A DNA stretch of 64,000 nucleotides, taken from NCBI GenBank assembly GCA_964360255.1, contig CAYHVK010000013.1, positions 1 through 64,000 of the forward strand, written 5' to 3'. The translations under genes and the position numbers were made by a program. This document shows, piece by piece, positions 51,291 to 60,037 of the stretch (its first letter is position 1; each line of letters begins with the position of its first letter). The notes below the pieces were generated by a model. It ran no database searches and was not told where the DNA came from. It was given only the letters and a program-made list of their open reading frames with translations. Origin of the DNA: CAYHVK01 sp964360255. Its GTDB lineage: Bacteria; Bdellovibrionota; Bdellovibrionia; Bdellovibrionales; UBA1609.

Positions 51291-52578
51291 TCGGTTGATT
51301 TACCATTTGTGAATCAATGTGAGCGCTGAGACGCTCACCAATATTCAAACCTGACATACAGCCGTCTTCATGAAAGCCGTAGCGGGTCCACGCTCCACAG
51401 AACCAAATATTCTGATCGCCTTGTACAGTCGGCAATTCTTTTTGTGCGTCAATCGCATTTTGGTCGAACACGGGGTGAGTAAATTCAACTGAATGCAAAA
51501 TTTTGCTCTGATCAATTTTTTTATGTGGATTGAGTGTGACGATAATCGGTCTTTTCATCGGAAGTGGCTGAAGCATATTGATCAGATAAGTAATTGAAAC
51601 CGGCTGCTTTTGCGCTCCACCAGTGGCGCGGGCATAATTCCACGCAGCCCAAGTTGTTTTACTTTTTGGTAAGAAGGAGCGATCCGTATGAAGGTGGGCC
51701 GTATTATCTGAGTAATGGATATTTGAAAGTATATTGGCGGCTTTATCGGATATGAGGGAGCGTGCGATTCTCAGTGCTTGGTCAGAGTGACAGGCGAAAA
51801 CCACGTGATCATATTTTTGCAGTCCGTGATGAGTTTGAAGGGCTAAAGAATCATCAGCCTGATGAAGACTGATGACAGGATTGTTTTTTTGTACGTTATG
51901 AATATGACGAGCCATTTTCTCAACGTATACACGTGAACCACCGGCCACGGTTTTCCATTGCGGGCGGTCGCTCACTTGTAATAACCCATGATTAATTGAG
52001 AAACGAATAAAGGTTTCTGCTGGAAAGTTAAGCATCTGATCAGCCGGTGTTGACCAAATAGCCGCGCCCATTGGAATCAAATACCAATTAATAAAGCTTT
52101 CCGAATATTTCTCATGTGACAGGAGATCTTTAAGAGACCACTTGTTGTTTTGCACAAGAATTAAATAGCGCCTGGCATGTTTATTAAATTTCAATATATC
52201 AAGAAGCATGCGATGGAATTGGGGTCGCAAAAGATTTCGCTTCTGAGAGAAAACGGTGTAGAGATTGCAGCCAGACCACTCGAGTCCAATATCTTCAAGA
52301 TGCACACTGAATGACATTTCGCTCGGATGAGTTTTGATTTCGAGTTCTTCAAAGAGTTGAATCAGTTTTGGATAGGTGCGATCATTATGAACGAGAAAAC
52401 CCATATCGATAGGCAGGGCCCCTTCTGGCGTCGACATGTCATAAGTATAAGAATGGCCGCCAAGTTTAGAGCTTGCTTCAATGAGAGTCACATCAGCTTT
52501 AGGATTTTTAGAGAGCTGATAGGCGGCACTAAGGCCAGAAATCCCGGAGCCAACAACAGCAACTTTTACTTTTGACAT
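51268..52578 (-). CDS. FAD-dependent amine-oxidase-like protein (COG2907 type)
   Basis: A 436-residue flavoprotein. The FAD Rossmann motif is VVGSGISGLSAAYQLS, followed by LIEASSKLGGHSYTY; the C-terminal FAD contact is IWFCGAWTRYGFHEDG. The segments MGFLVHNDRTYPKL and PVSITYLINMLQPL are typical of COG2907. It is the regular partner of DUF1365, which overlaps it downstream. It probably oxidises or desaturates a lipid; the exact reaction is not known. Confidence 0.88.
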   Translation of the reverse strand: MSKVKVAVVGSGISGLSAAYQLSKNPKADVTLIEASSKLGGHSYTYDMSTPEGALPIDMGFLVHNDRTYPKLIQLFEELEIKTHPSEMSFSVHLEDIGLEWSGCNLYTVFSQKRNLLRPQFHRMLLDILKFNKHARRYLILVQNNKWSLKDLLSHEKYSESFINWYLIPMGAAIWSTPADQMLNFPAETFIRFSINHGLLQVSDRPQWKTVAGGSRVYVEKMARHIHNVQKNNPVISLHQADDSLALQTHHGLQKYDHVVFACHSDQALRIARSLISDKAANILSNIHYSDNTAHLHTDRSFLPKSKTTWAAWNYARATGGAQKQPVSITYLINMLQPLPMKRPIIVTLNPHKKIDQSKILHSVEFTHPVFDQNAIDAQKELPTVQGDQNIWFCGAWTRYGFHEDGCMSGLNIGERLSAHIDSQMVNQPNELVVSL

Positions 52579-52739
52579 GATTGAGCGCTCCGCAGATTCA
52601 GGTTTGAAGCTTATTGTAAGCCGAATTATTTAAAATTTTCAGTATTAGGTAATGGACTGGACCTTCAGCGAGCAGCCCTTCGCCGGAGTAGAGTGAGAAA
52701 GGATTTCGGGTGAGAAGAATAAAAGGTTAGAATCTAATT

Positions 52740-54047
52740 ATGGTGTCTTCATTTCGATTTCTATTTTTGGGTGGACTTATTTTCTTCGCCACGGCAGTAC
52801 TTGCGGCGCCACCAGAGTTATTGAATGAAGATATTGAGCTTGAGCTGCCCACAATGGATGAAATTAAAGCTCTCACGATAGAAAAGCAGGACCTGTATTG
52901 GCTTGGCTTGAGACAATTGATTCTTGAGCTCAATGAAAATGATGAAACTACGGACGCAGATTATGCCCATCAAAATCCGACCAATTGGATAATACGTGAA
53001 GCCTATGCAATTGGCTCTGGTGTCTGCATTTATGCAGGTTGGGTGAAATCGCGTCCTGCGGGACAATATTGTCCTCGCCCAGAAGCTTGCGCAGGACAGC
53101 CGAACCGAATTCAATGTAATCCACTTCTTTATGGGCCTGATGTCTGCGTATCGCCAGGAAGAAGGGCCACGAGTTCTTGCGAAAAAAGCTCTCGAGCCCT
53201 GGGTATTGTTAGAGGTTATCGTGAAAAAAATCCTGAGAGTTGGCAGCGCTTTAGAACCCAGGTTCAAGATTACTGCCGTAAAGGTCGGCAAGCGAGTGTT
53301 TGTCGTATGGTGCGCTCGCGGCTAGGTGAAATCCGTGAGTCAGCTCAAGCGTATACTTTGCCGGCAATTGCGCCGAGAGTCCGCGCTGTTAGTTCTACTC
53401 CGTCACCGAGCTCTGCCTCTGTATCAAGAGCATCATCGCGCACTTCTTACTCGGCTCCAACGGGTACGGCGAATGACAGCGAGGGTGGCTGCTTATCTGA
53501 TATGCTCGTTCAGGGTATTCGTATTTCAGGTAACGAGACTCATCAGTTTATAAACCCAGAGGTCGCGCATCGTGCATTTTGTGTGGGTGACATCGAATAC
53601 TTAAAACAAGTTAAGACAACTTTGCTTAAAGATGCTCAAAGACAAATTACGAGATCAGAAAGTGCGCGATCAAAAGCGGGGCCTCGATACGAGCGAGAGA
53701 GGCTAAACGAGCAAACCCGTCGTTTAAAAAGTGGCTTAAATATTATAAAAAAATGTATTGCCTTGGTGGAGAGTGGAAAGAAAGTTCCCTCGCGACATAG
53801 CGGGACCTTGGAGTTCAACGGTAATATAGTTTCGTTTCGTGGAACAAATGGCCTCGGCGGAGAGCTGGATGCTTTAAATCTGGGTATCTCACTCTCTTTG
53901 CTGAGTCGGCATTGTCCTCGAGATAAATATAAGCGCTGTACTGGCGCTTATTTGGGTGGGCGATTTTGTGACTACTCACTCATAACCAACGGCAGCTCGT
54001 ATAGTCCAAGTGGCACATCGGGCTCGCCAGCGGAATCTGTCAAATAA
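52740..54047 (+). CDS. Large exported Cys-containing protein of unknown function
   Basis: A 435-residue protein with signal peptide MVSSFRFLFLGGLIFFATAV and cleavage near LAAPP. Two cysteine-rich parts (about 98-155: CPRPEACAGQPNRIQCNPLL; and 175-205: YCRKGRQASVC) are joined by a Ser-rich linker (about 220-245) to a C-terminal domain with more cysteines (DYLK-like region, CALV, CPRD, CTGAYLGGRFC). This layout, with IQCNPLLYG, resembles exported proteins I associate with Bdellovibrio genomes; I cannot name a family. It may be a prey-interaction or hydrolytic protein. It has no obvious catalytic motif. Confidence 0.68.
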   Translation: MVSSFRFLFLGGLIFFATAVLAAPPELLNEDIELELPTMDEIKALTIEKQDLYWLGLRQLILELNENDETTDADYAHQNPTNWIIREAYAIGSGVCIYAGWVKSRPAGQYCPRPEACAGQPNRIQCNPLLYGPDVCVSPGRRATSSCEKSSRALGIVRGYREKNPESWQRFRTQVQDYCRKGRQASVCRMVRSRLGEIRESAQAYTLPAIAPRVRAVSSTPSPSSASVSRASSRTSYSAPTGTANDSEGGCLSDMLVQGIRISGNETHQFINPEVAHRAFCVGDIEYLKQVKTTLLKDAQRQITRSESARSKAGPRYERERLNEQTRRLKSGLNIIKKCIALVESGKKVPSRHSGTLEFNGNIVSFRGTNGLGGELDALNLGISLSLLSRHCPRDKYKRCTGAYLGGRFCDYSLITNGSSYSPSGTSGSPAESVK

Positions 54048-54070
54048 TTAGACGGTCGATTCTAATTTAC

Positions 54071-54123
54071 ACTCTGATAACTATAAACTTGGGTTAAAAA
54101 ACCAGATCATTTAAAATCAGAGT
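54071..54123. repeat. Inverted repeat upstream of the DUF2141 gene
   Basis: Perfect 8-base arms ACTCTGAT (54071-54078) and ATCAGAGT (54116-54123) with a small GGTT/AACC hairpin between. It ends 22 bases before the ATG at 54146. It could be an operator or a mRNA leader structure, or a terminator remnant, but no T-run is present. Confidence 0.4.
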
Positions 54124-54145
54124 CTCACAGAATCAAGGAGACTTT

Positions 54146-54622
54146 ATGTCTAGACATGCACGGATTATTACAGCTCTCTTATTTATAACCACGGCATTTT
54201 CGTTGTCTTCTTTTGCAAATCAAGCGGCGGATATTGAAGTTTCAATTTCAAATGTGCGTTCACAACAAGGTTCAGTTTTAGTTTCGGTGTTTAATGATAA
54301 AGACACAAAAGCATTTCCTGAGGGTGTTGAAAAGGCAGTCGTGAAGTTGAAGTTAACGGTGGCCCAGTCTGAAAAATTCATAATTGAGAATCTTCCCGCT
54401 GGCGAATACGCCATCGCTGTTTTGCACGATGAAGATGATAATGGCCAAATGAATAAGGCTGGCTTTCCGATTAAAATACCTAAAGAAGGCTTTGGATTTT
54501 CAAACAATAAAATGAAAACTTTCGGGCCGCCATCGTTTGAGATGTCAAAAGTGACAGTGGCTGCGCCGGTGACGCAAGTTTCAATTAGAATGAAGCATAT
54601 GAAAGGCTTATCAGTAAAATAG
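54146..54622 (+). CDS. Exported DUF2141 protein
   Basis: A 158-residue protein with a signal peptide (IITALLFITTAFSLSSFA). The DUF2141 pattern is clear: DIEVSISNVRSQQGSVLVSV, LPAGEYAIAVLHDEDDNG, MNKAGFPIKIPKEGFGFSNN. The family has an Ig-like fold and no known function. Its 3' end overlaps the convergent DUF1304 gene by 38 bases. Confidence 0.88.
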   Translation: MSRHARIITALLFITTAFSLSSFANQAADIEVSISNVRSQQGSVLVSVFNDKDTKAFPEGVEKAVVKLKLTVAQSEKFIIENLPAGEYAIAVLHDEDDNGQMNKAGFPIKIPKEGFGFSNNKMKTFGPPSFEMSKVTVAAPVTQVSIRMKHMKGLSVK

Positions 54623-54959
54623 TGATGAGGGCTGGAAGAGCTTGGATAAAAAATATTTTCTTGTTCACTGAGTAGGCGCCATACGCGCCGGCAATAAAAA
54701 CACAAATTAAAAAGAAAATCTGAATTTGAAGTCCGAATTCTGGTAGCGGATGAATCAATCCCCAAAGAAGCCCGGCAGATAGAAAACCATTGTAGAGACC
54801 TTGGTTGGCTGCGAGCGTGGCAGAGGCCTTCGCTTGCTCTAAGCTTTGGCGAAACACCTTAAGGCCGAGCGGTTTTGTCCAATAGAACATTTCAAGGACC
54901 AAAAAGTAGAGGTGCAAAAGAGCCACTAAGATGACGAAAATTTGGGCGATGGCTCTCAT
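54585..54959 (-). CDS. DUF1304 membrane protein
   Basis: A 124-residue protein with four hydrophobic segments, with the DUF1304 pattern VALLHLYFLVLEMFYW, then NQGLYNGFLSAGLLWG. The family is widespread and uncharacterised. ATG 54959 with GAGGT before it is preferred to the upstream in-frame ATG at 54986. It overlaps the end of the DUF2141 gene by 38 bases, tail to tail. Confidence 0.88.
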   Translation of the reverse strand: MRAIAQIFVILVALLHLYFLVLEMFYWTKPLGLKVFRQSLEQAKASATLAANQGLYNGFLSAGLLWGLIHPLPEFGLQIQIFFLICVFIAGAYGAYSVNKKIFFIQALPALITILLISLSYASF

Positions 54960-55016
54960 GGTTTGGACCTCAAAAAGGCTTTTCAAATAATTAAATAGAC
55001 TCTAGGATTTAATAAG

Positions 55017-56594
55017 TTGAAAGTCAAAACTATGGAAGACAAAACAAATTCAGATCTAAACAAAATTAAGAATGTGTTTTCGGCTTATGGCCCGATTTTA
55101 ATTTTTGCTTTGGTAGGTGTATTCACTTTACTTAATCATGAAATTTGGCTGGATGAGGCGCGGGCGTGGCTCGTATCAAAACAATTTGGCTATCTCGATC
55201 TTATTACTGAGACAAAAAGTGAGAGCCATCCATTTCTTTGGTACTGGATTCTTAGGTCAGTATCGCTGTTTACAGACCAGGTTATGGCCCTCCAATTCAC
55301 GAGCTTTTTATTCGCCGCAGGCGCCGTGGTGCTCCTCAATTTTTATTCGCCGTTTCCAGCATATTTAAGAGTCCTTTTAAGTTTAAATTATTTCTTGCTG
55401 TTCGAGTACGGCGTCGTCGCCCGCAACTACTCGATCGAGATGTTTTTTCTATTTCTCGTCTGCGCTTCATGGAACGACAAGTTCGTTTTTTATAAAAATC
55501 GCTATCCTCAAGTATATATACTGTTTTGTTCACTTCTTGCGGCCTCGCACTTTTATGGCACACTCATTGCGACGGTTTTTATCGGGCCATTCATTTACGA
55601 GTGGATCAAAGAGCGCCGCCCGATCAAAGAAAAGAATTACTACTTTTACTTTTTTTTAGCGGCCATATTCTATGGGTCAGCTATTTGGCTAGCCATTCCT
55701 GATGGATATCACCACTTTGGGATTTTGCGTCCGGAGTGGCCACATCTGCACGAAATTTTGCGTTCATTCTACAGCGTTGTGAAGTCTAGCTTCGCACCCG
55801 AGATTCTCGACGATTATGATCTAAAAGCGAATTACAACGTGATCGGTAGTTTTGCCTTTCTCTTGTTGGCCATAGGCTATGCCTTCTATGCATGGTTACT
55901 TCGGGCTCACCGCCAACTGATGTACTTGTGGTTAGGTGTAGCGCTTGCGTTTACTCTTATGCATTTGGCCCGCTCCCACGAAGCTGTGCCTCCACGGCAT
56001 GTAGGTCAATACACATTGCTATTTATTGCCACAGCATGGGTTGGTTTGGGACTGCGTCAGGTGAATCGCACACTTATTATCGCGATCGGATCTTTAATTT
56101 TTTCTCTTCAAGCGTATTATGGAGCCAAGGCGATTAAATTGGATTTTGAATATCCTTATTCAGACGGCAAAAAAACAGCCGAATTTATTTTAAAAGAATA
56201 TCCAGACTATGAAATTATGCCAGAACTTGCTTTTTTGACCTCGAGTGTAATGGCCTACCTTCAGCGCCCATATTACGATTACGAAGAGGGAAAGTCGGTT
56301 TTGGTTTCTAATCTTGATCCGCGTCTTTTAAAGAATGTAAGATTAGGTGGTAGCCCAGAGAAACGCTTGTATTTCACCGATGAAAAGTACCTTTACGAGC
56401 GGATACATTTCGTTGCCTGCAACATTAATCCGAAAATTTTAGTTATCAGTAGTTCGCCAATCAATTCAAAAAATTTTATTACAATGAATACTCAGTTCGT
56501 ATTCGGCGTTGATAAGGCCTTACGGCCGTATGAAAGCTTTTTCATATTCAAGGTGAATATTAACAACCTAGAAAACTTCTGTTCTATGTTGTAG
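55017..56594 (+). CDS. GT-C membrane glycosyltransferase (PMT_2-like)
   Basis: A 525-residue protein with about ten hydrophobic segments. The first outer loop reads NHEIWLDEARAWLVS, with the Asp-Glu pair typical of GT-C enzymes such as the PMT/ArnT group, which take sugars from polyprenyl-phosphate donors. The SESHPFLWYWIL segment is also found in this group. The C-terminal 130 residues form a soluble periplasmic domain. The start may be TTG 55017 or ATG 55032; neither has a strong ribosome-binding site. It is convergent with the flavoprotein gene and lies near a UbiA gene, so a shared lipid-linked sugar pathway is suspected. Confidence 0.8.
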   Translation: MKVKTMEDKTNSDLNKIKNVFSAYGPILIFALVGVFTLLNHEIWLDEARAWLVSKQFGYLDLITETKSESHPFLWYWILRSVSLFTDQVMALQFTSFLFAAGAVVLLNFYSPFPAYLRVLLSLNYFLLFEYGVVARNYSIEMFFLFLVCASWNDKFVFYKNRYPQVYILFCSLLAASHFYGTLIATVFIGPFIYEWIKERRPIKEKNYYFYFFLAAIFYGSAIWLAIPDGYHHFGILRPEWPHLHEILRSFYSVVKSSFAPEILDDYDLKANYNVIGSFAFLLLAIGYAFYAWLLRAHRQLMYLWLGVALAFTLMHLARSHEAVPPRHVGQYTLLFIATAWVGLGLRQVNRTLIIAIGSLIFSLQAYYGAKAIKLDFEYPYSDGKKTAEFILKEYPDYEIMPELAFLTSSVMAYLQRPYYDYEEGKSVLVSNLDPRLLKNVRLGGSPEKRLYFTDEKYLYERIHFVACNINPKILVISSSPINSKNFITMNTQFVFGVDKALRPYESFFIFKVNINNLENFCSML

Positions 56595-58014
56595 TTTCGA
56601 GATACTGGCCGTCTTGGTTGACCCGCCAGATATCAAACTGCCGGTTGTCGGCGAGAATATTTTTTGCGGTGAGAAGGCCGGTCATAACGGCATGGTCTTG
56701 ATTGTTGTAGCGGTGTGTTCCGTTGCGTCCGATAAAGTGAAAGTTTGAGAACTTTCTATCGATCTCGGCACGAATTTTTTCAACCCGTAATTTATAGCCA
56801 TCGTCGTACACCGGATAAGCCTTTGGTTGACGAACGACATGGCCTCGCACAAATTCCAGGCCGCTCGAGAGACCGATTTTAGAAAACTCGTCTTTTGCGA
56901 GCTCAATAAGTTCGGCTTCTGTCATATTCCACAGATGGTCATTTTCCCAACAAAAATACTCAAGGCCAAACGATTCATGGCCGAGGTCAGGAACAAGATC
57001 TGGAGACCACGCGCGGAAATTTTGGATGCGACCAACGTGCACGCTAGGGTCTTGTATGTAAAGCCACTGCTCAGTAAACGGTGCCGAGCCCTTCATAATT
57101 AAGATGACGGTAATAAAATTTCTATAAGTGAGAAGCGTAGCTGCAAGAAGGGTTTCATCAGAGAGGCGTGGAGTAAGAGCTGGGATAGAAACTGAAAGCG
57201 GGGCCGAAGATATTAAGTGCTGTGCGGATACGGTTTTAATTTCGTTCGCATTTTGAAGCGCAATGCTCCAGCCGCCAGTATTCAATTGCACTCCACTGAC
57301 GAAGCGTGTTCCCATTAAAAGCTTACCACCGGCGGCCTCGAACTGCCGGGCGCAATTCTCCCACAATTGACCGGGGCCAAGGCGAGGATAATTGAACAGC
57401 TTTATCAATGATTTGTGTCGTGAGCTACGCGCCGAATTTTTAAGTTGAGAAAAAATTGAAGAGACGAGTGAGAGAGTTTGAATGCGCTGACTGGCCCAAT
57501 CAGAAGAAATTTCTGTGCATTTCATGCCCCAAACTTTTTCGGTGTAGTTTTCGAAAAATATCTTAAAGAGTCGATGGCCGAATCGCTGCGTCACCCAATC
57601 GGCAAAATTTTTCGCTGGAGCTGAGGCACTGAAGCGGGCCTTCACGTATGAGAATACGCAAAGAAAAGACTCTAAAACGCCAAGCCTAAAAAATGCTTGG
57701 AGAGGTTTGAGAGGATAATCAAAGAAGCGGTTTTTATAAAAAATTTTAGAGCTGCGTGGGCGTTGCAAAAAATCATTGGGTAAAACTTCATGCCAGAAAG
57801 AATCGACTTCTTGTGACTTTGTGAAAAATCGATGGCCACCAATGTCGAAACGATAATTATCAATGCAGACTGTGCGCGCAATACCTCCGACGTAAACCGG
57901 GTCGGCTTCGATCAACAAAATCGTCTTGCCAGCTTTTGCGAGCGTATGCGCCGCAGATAAACCTGCGGGACCGGCGCCGATAATGACTGCGTCATACTGA
58001 TAAATCATAGGCAA
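56584..58014 (-). CDS. UDP-galactopyranose-mutase-like FAD oxidoreductase
   Basis: A 476-residue flavoprotein of the COG1232 group. The FAD motif is VIIGAGPAGLSAAHTL, followed by GGIARTVCIDNYRFDIGGHR, then FDYPLKPLQAF and FFENYTEKVWGMKC, typical of the UDP-galactopyranose-mutase-like proteins of surface polysaccharide loci. The final NGTHRYNNQDHAVMTGLLTA contacts FAD. The substrate may be a sugar nucleotide or an isoprenoid. It is divergent from the UbiA fusion gene across 64 bases. Confidence 0.85.
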   Translation of the reverse strand: MPMIYQYDAVIIGAGPAGLSAAHTLAKAGKTILLIEADPVYVGGIARTVCIDNYRFDIGGHRFFTKSQEVDSFWHEVLPNDFLQRPRSSKIFYKNRFFDYPLKPLQAFFRLGVLESFLCVFSYVKARFSASAPAKNFADWVTQRFGHRLFKIFFENYTEKVWGMKCTEISSDWASQRIQTLSLVSSIFSQLKNSARSSRHKSLIKLFNYPRLGPGQLWENCARQFEAAGGKLLMGTRFVSGVQLNTGGWSIALQNANEIKTVSAQHLISSAPLSVSIPALTPRLSDETLLAATLLTYRNFITVILIMKGSAPFTEQWLYIQDPSVHVGRIQNFRAWSPDLVPDLGHESFGLEYFCWENDHLWNMTEAELIELAKDEFSKIGLSSGLEFVRGHVVRQPKAYPVYDDGYKLRVEKIRAEIDRKFSNFHFIGRNGTHRYNNQDHAVMTGLLTAKNILADNRQFDIWRVNQDGQYLETTT

Positions 58015-58078
58015 GTACTAGCATATATTTTGTTTTTAGTAATAGACTTTATATGAAAGCGAAAGCAAGGGGAGCCTA

Positions 58079-60037
58079 TTGAATCGGTGTGAAACTGGTG
58101 TTGTTTATGGAAATGGACCAGGAGCCTTATTGCTCTCCCTTTACCTCAATGAACGGATTTCTCGAGTCCAGCTGGTGCCTGGTCAATATCACCCACGACC
58201 CGATCATCCGATCGTTTTGACCACAAAAGTACAGAAGTTGCTGACAGAGATAATTCCAGAATTCTTCTCTTCATTGCGATCGGAAGAGTTCTCGGTATTC
58301 ACCCACAGCGATATCTTACAAAGCCGGTTTTCGGATTATGAATCGTTACCGCAAGACGAAGGCGAGAGCTTTGTGGTTTTAATGAACGTCGTTTTTTGCC
58401 GCCACCTGAGAGGTTTTTTAGAAAAATCGACTGTTGTAGAGGCGAGCGACGAGACGATCGAGCCGAGTGCGGCGGATTTATTCTTCAAAGTCTCTGGGCG
58501 ACCCAGCGCCAATGTTCAGCTTGCGAGTCCTGCCTATGTATGTTTACGCCGCAGTTATCGGTATGAGGGGCGAAAACCCGTGCTTGAACTTTTTTCGGTG
58601 CCAGATTGTCGGGGCGGAGTTTTTTCAGTTGGTAAAGATCTTTTTGATATTTGTTTCTTTGTTCCTGCCCATGTTTACGAACGCTGCGAAGATGGAGCTG
58701 AAGCACTATTTTCTCGCTGTACTCGTCATCAACAGGTCTCTAGTGAAATTGTAAATTTAGCAGAACCGATCTCAGAACTAATCGTTATCCCAAATCTTGT
58801 GAGTTATATCGTCCCGACTTCTCAGTTGCAGGCCGCTGCTCAAACCAAAACATTTTTGATTGGCCAAAATTATGTTTTTTCTCAGCCCTCATATTTACGT
58901 GGACTGAACGTTATTGAAAAACAAATCCGTGCCATCCAAAGTGCATTGGATCTTTCGGAAGGTCATGCAGCGAGCGACTGCGCACGGACTCTACTGCAGC
59001 TGGATGGGCAGATTCGTCGTGATTGGCAGATCGCAGCTTTCAAAGACTCTGCAGAGGCGGAAACTTTTAGTTTAAATCGCCAAGTAGCTCAGATATTACG
59101 ATTTTTTTATAATGGTGCCTTGAAGCCGCTAGAGCAAAATCACACGGGTTTTTATCGTCAGTTATTATTATTTTTTCAAGACAAGGCCAAAAAAGAAGAT
59201 TTTTGCAAACCGCAGTTTATAGCTGCCGGCCTTCAGGGAGTTCTGCAAAAGTTTCGTCTTTTTGAAATCGTACAGATTTTCTTTATCGTCATTTTTGGTC
59301 TTGCGCAGAGCTGGGGCTTGCTGGCCGGAAATCAGACACTGATTTTAAGTGCACTTTTTCTTCATATTGTCGCAGCCTACTTTATTAATGACTACGCCGA
59401 CTATGAACTGGATGGATTGAATCCACGAAAAAAACACAGAATGAAGCCAAGCGTGGCGTTATCAAGTTTTATTTTAGTTACGGCCGCCTCTTTCATTGCA
59501 GCAGCGCAAGTCTCTTGGACTTTTTTTCTCATTATATTTATTTTAAATTTGGTGTCTTATATTTACTCTGCTCCGCCGTTTCGCTTGAAAGAAAAACCTG
59601 GGTTTTCTTTACTCATCCATTGCTTTATGGGAGGCGCGTATATACTCACCCCATTTATCGTGGCGGGAGCCTCTTACAGCAGTGAGATCGCAATTTTGGC
59701 GGCTTTATTTGGCTTGATACTTGGTAGCGGTAGTCTTGCGAATGAATATCTCGATGCGGACGCAGATCGCGAAGGAGGTCTTATCACCTTAGGTCAGGTT
59801 GTAAAGCAGTCGGGCTTGATGTGGCCGTTTTATGTTCTGCACGTTTCAGCTCTGGGGCTTCTCATGACTTATTATTTTTTACAGAACAAGCCACTAGCGA
59901 TAACGGTTTGTATCTTCGCTTTGGTCGGTTATCAGCTTTTATTCTTATCTTTCATAAAAAGAAAACAGTTCAGCTTCTTTCGAAGCTGTTACCGTTATCT
60001 TTTTTCTTTTTGTTTAATAGTTTGTATAATTATCTAG
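58079..60037 (+). CDS. Flavoprotein-fold domain fused to UbiA prenyltransferase
   Basis: A 652-residue fusion. Residues 1-300 resemble a group A flavoprotein: VVYGNGPGALLLSLYL is a variant of the FAD motif and FLIGQNYVFSQPSYLRGLNV stands where the GD motif would be; both are degenerate. Residues 390-652 are a UbiA prenyltransferase with seven or more helices. The first Asp motif is NDYADYELD (N437-D445) followed by LNPRKKHR, and the second is NEYLDADAD (N555-D563). The NPxKxxR variant resembles decaprenyl-phosphate phosphoribosyltransferases. The start is TTG 58079 after AAGGGGAG. The last 4 bases overlap the pilin-fibre gene, tail to tail. Confidence 0.82.
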   Translation: MNRCETGVVYGNGPGALLLSLYLNERISRVQLVPGQYHPRPDHPIVLTTKVQKLLTEIIPEFFSSLRSEEFSVFTHSDILQSRFSDYESLPQDEGESFVVLMNVVFCRHLRGFLEKSTVVEASDETIEPSAADLFFKVSGRPSANVQLASPAYVCLRRSYRYEGRKPVLELFSVPDCRGGVFSVGKDLFDICFFVPAHVYERCEDGAEALFSRCTRHQQVSSEIVNLAEPISELIVIPNLVSYIVPTSQLQAAAQTKTFLIGQNYVFSQPSYLRGLNVIEKQIRAIQSALDLSEGHAASDCARTLLQLDGQIRRDWQIAAFKDSAEAETFSLNRQVAQILRFFYNGALKPLEQNHTGFYRQLLLFFQDKAKKEDFCKPQFIAAGLQGVLQKFRLFEIVQIFFIVIFGLAQSWGLLAGNQTLILSALFLHIVAAYFINDYADYELDGLNPRKKHRMKPSVALSSFILVTAASFIAAAQVSWTFFLIIFILNLVSYIYSAPPFRLKEKPGFSLLIHCFMGGAYILTPFIVAGASYSSEIAILAALFGLILGSGSLANEYLDADADREGGLITLGQVVKQSGLMWPFYVLHVSALGLLMTYYFLQNKPLAITVCIFALVGYQLLFLSFIKRKQFSFFRSCYRYLFSFCLIVCIII

